Assembly (NCBI RefSeq): GCF_002204795.1
Contig: NZ_NIXO01000001.1
Span: 388,836-452,835, forward strand
Source: Pseudomonas sp. K2I15
Lineage (GTDB): Bacteria > Pseudomonadota > Gammaproteobacteria > Pseudomonadales > Pseudomonadaceae
DNA length: 64,000 nucleotides
Direction of reading: 5' to 3'
Every line of letters starts with the position of its first letter. Positions within the stretch are counted from its first letter, which is position 1. A program made the position numbers and the translations under genes. The notes below the pieces were generated by a model, which worked only from the letters and a program-made list of their open reading frames with translations, ran no database searches and had not been told where the DNA came from. Positions 47,146 to 56,346 of the stretch are shown piece after piece.

Positions 47146-48171
47146 ATGTTCAAGCCCCTGGCGTTAGCCGCTGCTGTGCTCACTGCGTTCAGCCTGAATG
47201 CCTTTGCCGCCAAGACCGAGTTGACCGTGTACACGGCCCTCGAAGCCGAGCAATTGAAGACCTACAAACAGGCCTTCGAAAAGGCTAACCCGGACATCGA
47301 TATCAAATGGGTACGCGATTCCACCGGCATCATCACTGCCAAGCTGCTGGCTGAAAAAGCCCGCCCGCAGGCTGACGTGGTCTGGGGCCTGGCCGCTTCC
47401 AGCCTGGCGATCCTCGACCAGCAGGGCATGCTGCAAAACTACGCACCCAAGGACCTGGGCAAGATCGGCGCGAACTACCGCGACGCTGCTAATCCGCCAG
47501 CCTGGGTCGGCATGGACGTGTGGGCTGCGACCATTTGCTTCAACACCGTCGAAGCCGAAAAGCAGGGCCTGAGCAAGCCGGTGAGCTGGCAAGACCTGAC
47601 CAAGCCTGAGTACAAGGGCAAGATCGTGATGCCCAACCCGGCCTCGTCCGGCACGGGCTTCCTGGATGTCAGCGCCTGGTTGCAGACCTTCGGCGAGAAG
47701 CAGGGCTGGCAGTACATGGACGACCTGCACCAGAACATCGGCCAGTACGTTCACTCCGGTTCCAAGCCGTGCAAGCTGGCGGCGTCGGGTGAGTTCCCGA
47801 TCGGCATTTCGTTTGAATACCCGGCCGTTCAGCTCAAGCGCCAGGGTGCACCGCTGGACATCATCCTGCCGAAAGAAGGCCTGGGCTGGGACATCGAAGC
47901 CACTGCCGTGATCAAAGGAACCGCCCACGCGGACGCGGCACAGAAACTCGCCGACTTCTCCGCAAGCCCCGCGGCGATGGAGCTGTACAAGGAAAACTTC
48001 GCGGTACTGGCCCAGCCGGGTATCGCCAAGCCGCAGACCGAATTGCCGGCTGACTACGAGCAGCGGCTGATCAAGAACGACTTTGCCTGGGCCTCGAAAA
48101 ACCGCGACAGCATCCTGACCGAGTGGCGCAAGCGCTATGACGGCAAGTCGGAGAAGGTGGCGGGTCAGTAA
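47146..48171 (+). CDS. Periplasmic binding protein, 2-aminoethylphosphonate type
   Basis: A 341-residue exported protein with signal peptide (LALAAAVLTAFSLNAFA, cleavage before AKTE). The mature domain begins ELTVYTALEAEQLKTYKQAF, then ADVVWGLAASSLAIL, close to the PhnS-like/iron-binding group 1 family. It lacks the Tyr-Tyr pair expected of ferric-binding proteins at the C-terminal end, favouring an organic ligand. AAAGGA precedes the ATG; it follows the permease by 23 bp. Confidence 0.83.
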   Translation: MFKPLALAAAVLTAFSLNAFAAKTELTVYTALEAEQLKTYKQAFEKANPDIDIKWVRDSTGIITAKLLAEKARPQADVVWGLAASSLAILDQQGMLQNYAPKDLGKIGANYRDAANPPAWVGMDVWAATICFNTVEAEKQGLSKPVSWQDLTKPEYKGKIVMPNPASSGTGFLDVSAWLQTFGEKQGWQYMDDLHQNIGQYVHSGSKPCKLAASGEFPIGISFEYPAVQLKRQGAPLDIILPKEGLGWDIEATAVIKGTAHADAAQKLADFSASPAAMELYKENFAVLAQPGIAKPQTELPADYEQRLIKNDFAWASKNRDSILTEWRKRYDGKSEKVAGQ

Positions 48172-48193
48172 TCTTTCGGATTGGCTGATGGCC

Positions 48194-48272
48194 CCTTCGC
48201 GAGCAAGCCCGCTCCCACATTTTGATTTGTGAACACATTCAGAATGTGGGAGCGGGCTTGCTCGCGAAGGCG
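48194..48272. repeat. Type-1 REP pair in inverted (tail-to-tail) arrangement, inside the phosphonate locus
   Basis: CCTTCGCGAGCAAGCCCGCT comes first and AATGTGGGAGCGGGCTTGCT second, with about 22 bp between. It separates importer genes from the two catabolic enzyme genes within one apparent operon, ending only 24 bp before the FAD oxidoreductase start. Confidence 0.88.
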
Positions 48273-48296
48273 GTCTCGAATTCAGGACATCACTTT

Positions 48297-49421
48297 ATGA
48301 CACAACTGCTGATCATCGGCGCCGGCATCCTCGGCCTCTCCCACGCTTACGCCGCCGCCAAACGCGGTCTCAAGGTCAAGGTCTTCGAGCGCAGCGCAAC
48401 ACCACTGGGCGCTTCCGTGCGCAACTTCGGCCAGGCACTGGTCACTGGCCAGCCACCGGGCCCGATGCTCGATCTGGCGCGGGAAAGCCGCGATATCTGG
48501 GGTCAATGGGCACAGCTGGCCGGTATCCAGCTCAAGCGCAACGGCTCCTACCTGTTCGCCCGCACCGAAGCCGAAGAGCACTTGCTTGAAGCCTTCTGCG
48601 CCGGGCGCGCCCAGGAGCACGGTTATCGCGTCGAGTTGCTGCAAGGCGCCGCCCTGCGCGACCTGTATGGCGGCCAGTTCGCCCACCATCGCGCTGCGCT
48701 CCACGGTATGGACGACCAACAGCTCTACTCCCGCGAAGCCATCCCGGCGCTGATCCATTACCTGATCCGCGAACTCAACGTGGAGTTTCACTTCTCCACC
48801 CTGGTGCGCGACATCGAGCCCGGCCAGGTGCACACCACTGCCGGGTCCTTTCGCGGTGAGCAGATCATTGTGTGCTCCGGCCACGACTACCAGACGTTGC
48901 TGGCCGAGCAGATCGCCGAGCTCAACCCGCAAATCTGCCGCCTGCAAATGCTGCGCGCCCGGCCGGCGGTAGATTTGAACCTGCAACACGCCCTGCTGAC
49001 CGGTCTCAGTTGCGTGCATTACGGTGCCTTTGCTGACTTACCGGAAGCCGCGCCGGTGCAGGCCGAAATCCTGCGGGATGTACCGCACCTGCACGAAAAC
49101 GGCATCCACCTGCTGATCAGCCCGACGCCTTACGGTGAGCTGATCATCGGGGATTCCCACCATTACGGCAGCGATCCATCGCCCTTCAACGCCGAACAGG
49201 TAGACAACTGGATGATCGAACTGGCCGAACACACCCTGGGCTGCAAGATCCAGGTCGTGGAGCGCTGGCAGGGTGTCTATGGCTCCCGTGGGCCGGGGCC
49301 GTTCTCGTTCCTGCGGGCGGCGCCGGGCGTGAGTGCGGCGCTGATGCACACCGGCGTAGGCATGAGCGTCGGGCCGGCGATGGCCGAGCGCAATATCACC
49401 GAGCTATGGGGAAACGCGTGA
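48297..49421 (+). CDS. FAD-dependent amine oxidoreductase of the phosphonate-linked DAO family
   Basis: A 374-residue flavoprotein with an N-terminal dinucleotide motif LLIIGAGILGLSHAYAAAKR and the DAO-fold closing segment RGPGPFSFLRAAPGVSAALM followed by HTGVGMSVGPAMAE. It matches the TIGR03364-type oxidoreductases found next to phosphonate genes; relatives oxidise 2-aminoethylphosphonate-like or N-methylated amines. ATG 48297 excludes residues read through the REP. It shares one base with the downstream HD oxygenase (TGATG), so the two are translationally coupled. Confidence 0.85.
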   Translation: MTQLLIIGAGILGLSHAYAAAKRGLKVKVFERSATPLGASVRNFGQALVTGQPPGPMLDLARESRDIWGQWAQLAGIQLKRNGSYLFARTEAEEHLLEAFCAGRAQEHGYRVELLQGAALRDLYGGQFAHHRAALHGMDDQQLYSREAIPALIHYLIRELNVEFHFSTLVRDIEPGQVHTTAGSFRGEQIIVCSGHDYQTLLAEQIAELNPQICRLQMLRARPAVDLNLQHALLTGLSCVHYGAFADLPEAAPVQAEILRDVPHLHENGIHLLISPTPYGELIIGDSHHYGSDPSPFNAEQVDNWMIELAEHTLGCKIQVVERWQGVYGSRGPGPFSFLRAAPGVSAALMHTGVGMSVGPAMAERNITELWGNA

Positions 49422-49975
49422 TGAACGCTGAGCAGGCAATCGCCGAAGTCTTCGGCCTGTACGAACAACACGGCACCGCCGATTACATCGGTGAACCGGT
49501 CTCGCAGATCGAGCACATGTCCCAGGCCGCGCAGTTGGCCATGGCCGAAGGCTTCGATGATGAAGTGGTGCTGGCGGCGTTCTTCCACGATATCGGGCAC
49601 ATCTGCGGGCAAGGTGGCGAGAACATGGGCGGTTATGGCGTGGTCAGCCATGAACGGCTGGGTGCCGATTATCTGCGCCGGGCAGGTTTCAGCGAGCGCA
49701 TGGCCAAACTGGTGGAATACCACGTGCAGGCCAAGCGATACCTGACCTTCAGCCAGCCGGACTACTACGCGCGCTTGAGCGAAGCCAGCCGGCGCACCCT
49801 GGGTTACCAAGGCGGCGTGATGACCGCCGAGGAAGCCCAGGCGTTTGAGCAGGACCCGCTATGCGAGGTCAGCCTGCGCATGCGCCGCTGGGATGAACAG
49901 GCCAAGGAAATGCACGTGCCGCTGCTGGACCTTGAAGTGTTGAAGTCCAAGGCCCGGCAGCTGTTGGCCGCTTAG
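49421..49975 (+). CDS. PhnZ-like HD-domain diiron oxygenase for C-P bond cleavage
   Basis: A 184-residue HD protein. His32 (IEHM), His56-Asp57 (FFHDIGH), His60, His77, His101 (YHVQAK) and Asp158 form the ligand set expected of a mixed-valent diiron centre; Tyr22-x-x-Glu25 (DYIGEPV) matches the YxxE substrate switch known in PhnZ. PhnZ oxidatively cleaves 2-amino-1-hydroxyethylphosphonate to glycine and phosphate. No PhnY hydroxylase gene is in this window. Start ATG overlaps the FAD-gene stop. Confidence 0.87.
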   Translation: MNAEQAIAEVFGLYEQHGTADYIGEPVSQIEHMSQAAQLAMAEGFDDEVVLAAFFHDIGHICGQGGENMGGYGVVSHERLGADYLRRAGFSERMAKLVEYHVQAKRYLTFSQPDYYARLSEASRRTLGYQGGVMTAEEAQAFEQDPLCEVSLRMRRWDEQAKEMHVPLLDLEVLKSKARQLLAA

Positions 49976-51345
49976 GTCTCGTCCAGGCGCAGGGCCAGGG
50001 CTTCGATTTGTTCCTGGCGCTCGGCCTGGCTCAGCTTGGGATGAGGGTTGAGGGACGACCATTGCGGATGGGCGCGGGCCTTGTTCAGGGCTTCCGGCAG
50101 CTTGCCTTCGCGCCAGGTCTTGTCCTGGGGCGTGTCGACCTTGATGCTGTGGATCGCCGCATGGCCGCGCAGGTTCAGGGCCTTGAGCAGTTGCCGCTGG
50201 CGCAGGGCCAACAGGCGCAGCACGCTGTCGTCGACGGTCAGCTCGCGCTGGCCTTTTATCTTGCCCAGCAGGCGGCTGCCGTAGCTGCGGGCGGTTTGCA
50301 GGGCGCCGCCGGCGATGGCTCCGGCGAGGGCGGCGGCGCCGAGGGTCAGGCCGCCTACCAGTAGGTCCACACCCGCACCGGCTGCGGCGCCTGCCGCGAT
50401 GCCGCCGCCGACCCGCACGCCCAGTTGTTTGAGGGTTTCGGGGTTGAACAGGTCATCGCCCCAACGCCCGTCCAGCAGCGGTAAATCGCTGGCGGCGGCG
50501 TCTTGCGGGCGGAAACCGAACAGCTTGAGCAAGGCTTCCACGCAGCGTTGTTCGCGCTGGCGCACGGCTTTGCGCAGTTCGCTGATGGCGTGTTGTTCCA
50601 CTTCGGCTTCGCTGACCACGCTGCGGCGGCAGGCCGCGCAGTCGACCAGCAGTTCGGCGATCAGCCGCGCAGCACTTTGCTGGCGAGCCTGGCGCTGGGC
50701 TTCCTGGTCGAGGATCAGCCGCTCCAGTTGCCCACGGGAATTTTCCAGCAGCAGGGCGAGGCTTTCATAGAGCCGGCGCTCGCCGTCTTCCGGCGGCGCC
50801 ACGCTGTCAAAACGCACCAGTGCGTGCAGGCCAAGGCGGGCGAGGGCTTCGCGCCAGTCCGGCTCGCGGTGGTCGGCGCTGCTGACAAAATTGAGCACCG
50901 GCAGCAACGGTTTGCCGCAACTGGCAAGCACTTGCAACTCATCGCGGTACTTGGCCAGCACCGGTTCCCGGGCGTCGATCACGTAGAGGCCAGCATCCGA
51001 GGCAAGCAGTTGGCGTAGCACCTTGGCTTCCTGTTCGAAGCGTTGCCGGGCTTCGCTGCCTGCCAGGAAGCGCGCCAGCCGTGCCGGGCCGTCGAGGCGT
51101 TCGCCGGGGCGATCCAAGCGTTCGAGGTAATCGAGCAATGCGATGGCATCTTCCAGGCCGGGCGTGTCGTACAGCTCCAGCAAGGCCTCGCCGTCGACCG
51201 ACAAGCGCGCGCCCTCGACATGCCGGGTGGTGCTGGGCCGATGGGAGACTTCACCAAAGCCGACGTCTCGCGTCAGCGTGCGCAGCAACGAGGTCTTGCC
51301 GACGTTGGTGTGGCCGACCACCGCCAGTTTCAGGGGCTTAGTCAT
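49972..51345 (-). CDS. Membrane-associated GTPase of DUF3482 type
   Basis: A 457-residue protein with an N-terminal Era/TrmE-like G domain: G1 VVGHTNVGKTSLLRTL, G3 LYDTPGLEDAI. The C-terminal half (DUF3482) has a glycine/alanine-rich hydrophobic hairpin (VGGGIAAGAAAGAGVDLLVG and LGAAALAGAIAGGAL) that may insert in the inner membrane. ATG 51345 overlaps the upstream DUF2868 gene by 8 bp. The two always look paired, suggesting one complex; the process served is unknown. Confidence 0.85.
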   Translation of the reverse strand: MTKPLKLAVVGHTNVGKTSLLRTLTRDVGFGEVSHRPSTTRHVEGARLSVDGEALLELYDTPGLEDAIALLDYLERLDRPGERLDGPARLARFLAGSEARQRFEQEAKVLRQLLASDAGLYVIDAREPVLAKYRDELQVLASCGKPLLPVLNFVSSADHREPDWREALARLGLHALVRFDSVAPPEDGERRLYESLALLLENSRGQLERLILDQEAQRQARQQSAARLIAELLVDCAACRRSVVSEAEVEQHAISELRKAVRQREQRCVEALLKLFGFRPQDAAASDLPLLDGRWGDDLFNPETLKQLGVRVGGGIAAGAAAGAGVDLLVGGLTLGAAALAGAIAGGALQTARSYGSRLLGKIKGQRELTVDDSVLRLLALRQRQLLKALNLRGHAAIHSIKVDTPQDKTWREGKLPEALNKARAHPQWSSLNPHPKLSQAERQEQIEALALRLDET

Positions 51346-52717
51346 GACCGGCCTCCAGCCAAGTGAGCGGCGCGCAATCGGCGAGCGGGATCTCCAACTG
51401 TTGCAAGGCCGTGTGCCAATCACCCAGGCGTTCCGCGTCCAGTGCTTGGCCAGCGGGCGCTTGCAGCAACCAGACGCGGGTGGCCGTGGCGCTGCGGGCC
51501 AGTTCGGCGATCAGCGCGAGGCTGCCGCGATCCGGCGAGCGGCGTGGGTCGCAGGCGATGGCCAGGCGTGCGGGCGGGAAGCGGGCGAGTTGTTCCAGCA
51601 GCTTGTTGCGCGATTCTCGGCTGTCGAGGATGCCGGCGTCCTTAACGCTGGCCGGCAGTTTCGGCGGCCATGGGCGTTGGTCGTCGAGTTCGATGGCCAC
51701 CAGCAGGGCGCCGTCGCTTTCCAGTTCACTGACGCCGCCGGTCACGTGATGCAACTGCTCGGGCGCCGCATCGTTGACCCCAAGCCGTTCGCTGCTCGGC
51801 ATCAGCCGTTCACGCAGTTGGCTGTAGCCGGGCAGGTTGAGGTCGAGACTCAAGGCGGCGCGCCCGCGTTTCCAGCGCCACAGGCACAGGAACGCGAGGA
51901 TCAGGCGCGGCAGGATGCCGTACACCAGCAGCACCCCCACCAGCCAGGCTGCCCAGGCCTGGCGGGCACTTTCGATATTCAGGGCGGCATCGCCGCTGGC
52001 ACGGATCATCTCGACGGTGGGCACGTTGAAACCCAGCAAGGCGGGCAGGGCGCCGAGGGTTTGGGTTACGGCGACAAAGGTGTCGGCCCGCAAAATAGTG
52101 GTTTCCCAGACGAAGCCGTAGCGCCGGGTGGCCAACAGCGTCAGCAGGATCACCATGGCGCTGAGCAGGGCCAGCAGCCACAGGCTGTTGACCAGCACAC
52201 CCACGGCCCACCGATTGAGTTTGCGCCGTTGCAGCAACAGCAGCAGGGCGGGCGCCAGTTGTGCGGCCTTGGCGTCGCGGGCGAGTTTTTCGCTGAGCCA
52301 TAACCACAAGCGCCCGAGGCTGGCGCCGTGTTCGCCGGCAAACAGCAGGCCCAGGGCCCAGCTCAATAACAGAATCAGGTTCAAGCCCAGCAGGCTGCCC
52401 AAGGCCCAGAACACGTTGACCGGCACCAGCCCGTTACCCAGCGCGGCGAAGGCCAGGCCGGCGCCGCTGACGATCGCGATCACCGCCAGCAGGATCAGCG
52501 CCAGACGCGCGCCTTGCAGCCAGCGGGTCAGTGCAGCGGTCAGGCCATCGCGCTCGGCCAGCCACAGCGCGCGGTTTTGAATGCGCGTCGGCAAGTCGCC
52601 GCCGGTGCTGCGGGCCAGGCGATTGGCTTCCTGGTCTTCCAGGGCGCCCGCGTGTTCCTCGCGCAGGCGCACGGTTTCGGTCAGCCAGAGTGTTTGCAGG
52701 GGATTCAGAGCAGTCAC
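51338..52717 (-). CDS. DUF2868 integral membrane protein
   Basis: A 459-residue protein with hydrophobic segments near residues 70-90, 95-120 (LLGLNLILLLSWALGLLFA), 175-200 and 260-280 and a soluble C-terminal domain. A TrwC-like or kinase signature is not visible. The C-terminal region (LLVAIELDDQRPWPPKLPAS then DAGILDSRESRNKLLEQL) resembles a VWA-like or Rossmann-like sensor. It precedes the GTPase gene with an 8-bp overlap, and the pair is divergent from folA. Confidence 0.8.
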   Translation of the reverse strand: MTALNPLQTLWLTETVRLREEHAGALEDQEANRLARSTGGDLPTRIQNRALWLAERDGLTAALTRWLQGARLALILLAVIAIVSGAGLAFAALGNGLVPVNVFWALGSLLGLNLILLLSWALGLLFAGEHGASLGRLWLWLSEKLARDAKAAQLAPALLLLLQRRKLNRWAVGVLVNSLWLLALLSAMVILLTLLATRRYGFVWETTILRADTFVAVTQTLGALPALLGFNVPTVEMIRASGDAALNIESARQAWAAWLVGVLLVYGILPRLILAFLCLWRWKRGRAALSLDLNLPGYSQLRERLMPSSERLGVNDAAPEQLHHVTGGVSELESDGALLVAIELDDQRPWPPKLPASVKDAGILDSRESRNKLLEQLARFPPARLAIACDPRRSPDRGSLALIAELARSATATRVWLLQAPAGQALDAERLGDWHTALQQLEIPLADCAPLTWLEAGHD

Positions 52718-52807
52718 GCGCCATCCTGTTGAGCCAGTGAGCTTGGAGCATAACCGCTGGAACGCCGGTTGGGGTATGCCGTGCGCGCCTCTGGTATTCT
52801 CGTCGCC

Positions 52808-53320
52808 ATGAAAAAAACTCTCCCTTTAAGCCTGATCGCAGCCCTCGGTGAAAACCGTGTGATCGGCGTCGACAACAGCATGCCCTGGCACTTGCCGGGG
52901 GACTTCAAATATTTCAAGGCCACCACCTTGGGCAAGCCGATCATCATGGGGCGCAAGACCTGGGATTCTTTGGGTCGACCGTTGCCGGGCCGGTTGAACA
53001 TTGTGGTCAGCCGTCAGACCGATCTGGCGCTGGAAGGTGCGGAAGTTTTTCCGTCCCTGGACGCGGCAGTGGAGCGGGCGGAGGCATGGGCCAAGGCGCA
53101 GGGTGTGGATGAGCTGATGCTGATCGGCGGCGCGCAGTTGTATGCGCAGGGGCTGGAACAGGCTGATCGCCTGTATTTGACGCGGGTGGCGTTGAGCCCG
53201 GAAGGGGATGCGTGGTTTCCCGAGTTTGATTTGAACCAGTGGAAGCTGGTGTCGAATGTCGAGAATGCGGCTGAGGGTGATAAGCCGGCGTATAACTTTG
53301 AGGTTTGGGAAAAAGCCTAA
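52808..53320 (+). CDS. folA: Dihydrofolate reductase
   Basis: A 170-residue NADPH enzyme that regenerates tetrahydrofolate. Motifs are LIAALGENRVIGVDNSMPWH (Met20 loop with MPWHLPGD holding the catalytic acidic residue), IIMGRKTWDSLG and IGGAQLYAQ. The ATG at 52808 gives the canonical MKKTLPLSLIAAL; a longer in-frame start at 52769 adds residues not seen in the family. It has its own promoter in the 90-bp gap from the DUF2868 gene. Confidence 0.95.
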   Translation: MKKTLPLSLIAALGENRVIGVDNSMPWHLPGDFKYFKATTLGKPIIMGRKTWDSLGRPLPGRLNIVVSRQTDLALEGAEVFPSLDAAVERAEAWAKAQGVDELMLIGGAQLYAQGLEQADRLYLTRVALSPEGDAWFPEFDLNQWKLVSNVENAAEGDKPAYNFEVWEKA

Positions 53321-53328
53321 AGATTCAT

Positions 53329-53422
53329 GTGGCGAGGGAGCTTGCTCCCGCTGGGCTGCGCAGCAGCCCCAAGAATCTTGGGAGCGCTTCGCACTCCAGC
53401 GGGAGCAAGCTCCCTCGCCACA
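53329..53422. repeat. Type-2 REP-like inverted pair (copy A)
   Basis: GTGGCGAGGGAGCTTGCTCC is mirrored by the complement ending GAGCAAGCTCCCTCGCCAC; the centre holds GGGCTGCGCAGCAGCCC and GGGAGCGCTTCGCACTCC. It lies between the convergent folA and cystine-symporter genes and is almost identical to the copy at 56141. Confidence 0.9.
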
Positions 53423-53433
53423 AAGTTCAGCCG

Positions 53434-54825
53434 TTAAGCCTGCGCCAACTCCGCATGCTCATCCGCATTCAACAACTCTTTATCCGTCTGCTGCATGATC
53501 TGGCTGGTAATCGCCCCGGCCGTCATCGAACCGTTCACGTTCAATGCCGTACGGCCCATGTCGATCAGCGGCTCAACCGAAATCAGCAGCGCCACCAGTG
53601 ACACCGGCAAGCCCATCGCCGGCAGCACGATCAGCGCGGCAAACGTCGCACCGCCGCCCACGCCCGCCACACCGGCCGAACTCAAGGTCACAATCGCCAC
53701 CAGCGTCGCGATCCACAGCGGGTCCAGCGGGTTGATGCCCACTGTCGGCGCAACCATCACCGCCAGCATCGCCGGGTAAAGACCCGCACAACCGTTCTGG
53801 CCAATCGTCGCGCCAAACGAGGCGGCAAAGCCGGCGATGGACTGCGGAATCCCCAAACGACGGGTCTGCGCTTCAATGCTCAGCGGAATACTCGCGGCGC
53901 TGGAGCGGCTGGTGAAGGCAAATGTCAGCACCGGCCAGACTTTGCGGAAGAACCGCAGCGGGTTGATCCCGGCCAGGGACAGCAGCAGGCCATGGACCAC
54001 AAACATCAGGCCCAGGGCCAGGTACGACACCACCACAAAACTGCCGAGCTTGATGATGTCTTGCAGGTTGGAGCTGGCGACAACCTTGGTCATCAACGCC
54101 AATACGCCGTACGGGGTCAGCTTCATCACCAGGCGCACCAGGCGCATCACCCAGGCTTGCAGGGTGTCGATGGCGTTGAGGACTTTCTGGCCTTTTTCCA
54201 CGTCATCCTTGAGCAGTTGCAGCGCGGCAACCCCCAGGAATGCGGCGAAGATCACCACACTGATAATCGATGTCGGCTTGGCCCGGGCCAGGTCGGCGAA
54301 CGGGTTCTGCGGGATGAACGACAGCAGCAGCTGCGGGATATTCAGGTCGGCGACCTTGCCCGCGTAATCACTCTGGATCACTTGCAGGCGGGCCATTTCC
54401 TGGGTGCCGGCCACCAGGCCTTCGGCGGTGAGGCCGAACAGGTTGGTCAGGCCGATACCGATCAGCGCCGCAATCGCCGTGGTGAACAGCAGCGTGCCGA
54501 TGGTCAGGAAGCTGATCTTGCCCAGGGACGAGGCGTTATGCAGGCGGGCCACAGCGCTGAGGATCGAGGCGAACACCAGCGGGATCACGATCATTTGCAG
54601 CAACTGCACGTAACCGTTGCCGACCAGGTCGAACCAGCCGATCGAGGCCTTGAGCACCGGGTTGCCGGCGCCGTAAATGGCGTGCAGCACCACACCGAAA
54701 ATCACACCGAGCACCAGCGCAAACAAAACCTTCTTGGCGAGGCTCCAGTGAGTACGGCGGGTTTGTGCCAGGCCCAGCAACAGGGCCACGAACACCAGTA
54801 AGTTGAGAATCAGGGGCAGATTCAT
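53434..54825 (-). CDS. tcyP: L-cystine symporter of the dicarboxylate/cation family (TcyP-like)
   Basis: A 463-residue inner-membrane symporter with eight or so helices and two re-entrant loops. Diagnostic motifs are [18 protein letters not shown] (serine-rich HP1 hairpin) and [17 protein letters not shown], which marks the TcyP/YdjN cystine subgroup rather than glutamate or C4-dicarboxylate carriers. [18 protein letters not shown] is the conserved NMDGT-like segment. No regulator adjoins it. Confidence 0.88.
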   Translation of the reverse strand: MNLPLILNLLVFVALLLGLAQTRRTHWSLAKKVLFALVLGVIFGVVLHAIYGAGNPVLKASIGWFDLVGNGYVQLLQMIVIPLVFASILSAVARLHNASSLGKISFLTIGTLLFTTAIAALIGIGLTNLFGLTAEGLVAGTQEMARLQVIQSDYAGKVADLNIPQLLLSFIPQNPFADLARAKPTSIISVVIFAAFLGVAALQLLKDDVEKGQKVLNAIDTLQAWVMRLVRLVMKLTPYGVLALMTKVVASSNLQDIIKLGSFVVVSYLALGLMFVVHGLLLSLAGINPLRFFRKVWPVLTFAFTSRSSAASIPLSIEAQTRRLGIPQSIAGFAASFGATIGQNGCAGLYPAMLAVMVAPTVGINPLDPLWIATLVAIVTLSSAGVAGVGGGATFAALIVLPAMGLPVSLVALLISVEPLIDMGRTALNVNGSMTAGAITSQIMQQTDKELLNADEHAELAQA

Positions 54826-55066
54826 TGAAGCTCCGTTTAGAAGGCAGCCAATCGCGTGAGCCTGCGATTGCGAACCGGGAAGCCTAACAGCTTGAAATCT
54901 AATGATTTAATACCGAGATGGAATGGTCACTGTCGTTTTTGGAATAAGACGATGACGCGCAGGCGTATGGTGTTGGCGCGATCACGACGAAAGCGGTCGC
55001 GCTCGGGCGATAACTGTCACACAGATTTGTTAGCGTCGATGTCTTTCACTCAGGGAGAAAACGCAC

Positions 55067-56125
55067 ATGAAGCTAGCGCCGAAACTGTTTGCCGCCGCGC
55101 TGTGCCTGGGCCTTGCGAGCCAGGCCTTTGCCGCCACCGAGTTGAAACACTGGCCGGCCGCTGCCGCCAAGCAACTGGACACGATGATTGCCGCCAATGC
55201 CAACAAGGGCAACTTCGCGGTATTCGACATGGACAACACCAGCTACCGCTACGACCTCGAAGAGTCGTTGCTGCCGTACCTGGAAAACAAGGGCCTGATC
55301 ACCCGCGACACGATGGACCCTTCGCTGAAGCTGATCCCGTTCAAAGACACCGCCGACCACAAGGAAAGCCTGTTCAGCTACTACTACCGACTTTGCGAAG
55401 TCGACGACATGGTGTGCTACCCATGGGTCGCGCAGATTTTCTCCGGTTTCACCCTCAAGGAACTCAAGGGCTACGTCGACGAGATGATGGCGTCGGGCAA
55501 GCCGGTGCCGGTCACCTATTACGACGGTGACGTGGTCAAGAACATGGAAGTGCAGCCGCCGAAAGTCTTCACCGGCCAGGCTGAGCTGTACAACAAGCTG
55601 ATGGAAAACGGCATTGAGGTCTACGTGATGACCGCCGCGTCCGAGGAGCTGGTGCGCATGGTCGCGGCCGATCCGAAGTACGGCTACAACGTCAAACCCG
55701 AAAACGTGATTGGCGTGAGCACCCTGCTGAAAGACCGCAAGACTGGCGAGCTGACCACCGCACGCAAACAGATTGCCGCCGGCAAGTATGACGAGAAGGC
55801 CAACCTCGGCCTGGAGCTGACCCCGTACCTGTGGACCCCGGCGACCTGGATGGCCGGCAAGCACGCGGCCATCCTGACCTATATCGACGAGTGGAAAAAA
55901 CCGGTGATCGTCGGTGGCGACACGCCGACCAGTGACGGCTACATGCTGTTCCACGATGTGGACGTGGCCAAGGGCGGGATCCACCTGTGGGTCAACCGCA
56001 AGGACAAATACATGACCCAGCTCAACGGCATGATGGCCAAGCACGCTGCGGCCCAGGCCAAGGAAGGGTTGCCGGTGACGGCGGATAAAAACTGGGTGAT
56101 CGTCAAGCCGGACGAGATTCAGTAA
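55067..56125 (+). CDS. pchP: Phosphorylcholine phosphatase (HAD superfamily, periplasmic)
   Basis: A 352-residue exported HAD enzyme with signal peptide ([16 protein letters not shown]). Motif I is FDMDNTSY with nucleophile Asp54, motif [11 protein letters not shown] and motif [33 protein letters not shown] and [14 protein letters not shown] match P. aeruginosa PchP in character, which hydrolyses phosphorylcholine to choline and phosphate after phospholipase C. AGGGAG precedes the ATG. In P. aeruginosa choline induces pchP through GbdR; I did not identify a GbdR site here. Confidence 0.8.
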   Translation: MKLAPKLFAAALCLGLASQAFAATELKHWPAAAAKQLDTMIAANANKGNFAVFDMDNTSYRYDLEESLLPYLENKGLITRDTMDPSLKLIPFKDTADHKESLFSYYYRLCEVDDMVCYPWVAQIFSGFTLKELKGYVDEMMASGKPVPVTYYDGDVVKNMEVQPPKVFTGQAELYNKLMENGIEVYVMTAASEELVRMVAADPKYGYNVKPENVIGVSTLLKDRKTGELTTARKQIAAGKYDEKANLGLELTPYLWTPATWMAGKHAAILTYIDEWKKPVIVGGDTPTSDGYMLFHDVDVAKGGIHLWVNRKDKYMTQLNGMMAKHAAAQAKEGLPVTADKNWVIVKPDEIQ

Positions 56126-56139
56126 GCAGTGACTTACTT

Positions 56140-56234
56140 TGTGGCGAGGGAGCTTACTCCCGCTGGGCTGCGCAGCAGCCCCAAGAATCCTGGGAGCGCT
56201 TCGCACTCCAGCGGGAGCAAGCTCCCTCGCCACA
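56140..56234. repeat. Type-2 REP-like inverted pair (copy B)
   Basis: TGTGGCGAGGGAGCTTACTC to the complement ending GCTCCCTCGCCACA, nearly base-for-base the same as the copy at 53329 apart from a few substitutions such as TTACT for TTGCT. It follows the phosphatase gene. Confidence 0.9.
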
Positions 56235-56265
56235 GGTATCCAATAGTCATAAGTGATCTTCCAAA

Positions 56266-56292
56266 ATAGATATCAATTGCGAACTAATCTCA
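56266..56292. promoter_or_regulatory. Possible Fur box upstream of the ECF sigma gene
   Basis: AGATATCAATTGCGAACTAAT is AT-rich within GC-rich DNA and loosely resembles the reverse of a Pseudomonas Fur site (GATAATnATTnGCATTT class). It lies about 60 bp before the sigma start, where iron control is expected. The match is degenerate. Confidence 0.35.
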
Positions 56293-56346
56293 TCCTCTGC
56301 TAGCGTGCGCACTTCCTGAACATCCCGTTCTTCTCAAGGTAGTGCT

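Noticed and set aside
44332..48171. A ferric-iron ABC importer
   Set aside because: The fused permease and binding protein resemble that group, but the downstream FAD oxidoreductase and PhnZ-like genes and the LysR type favour 2-aminoethylphosphonate.
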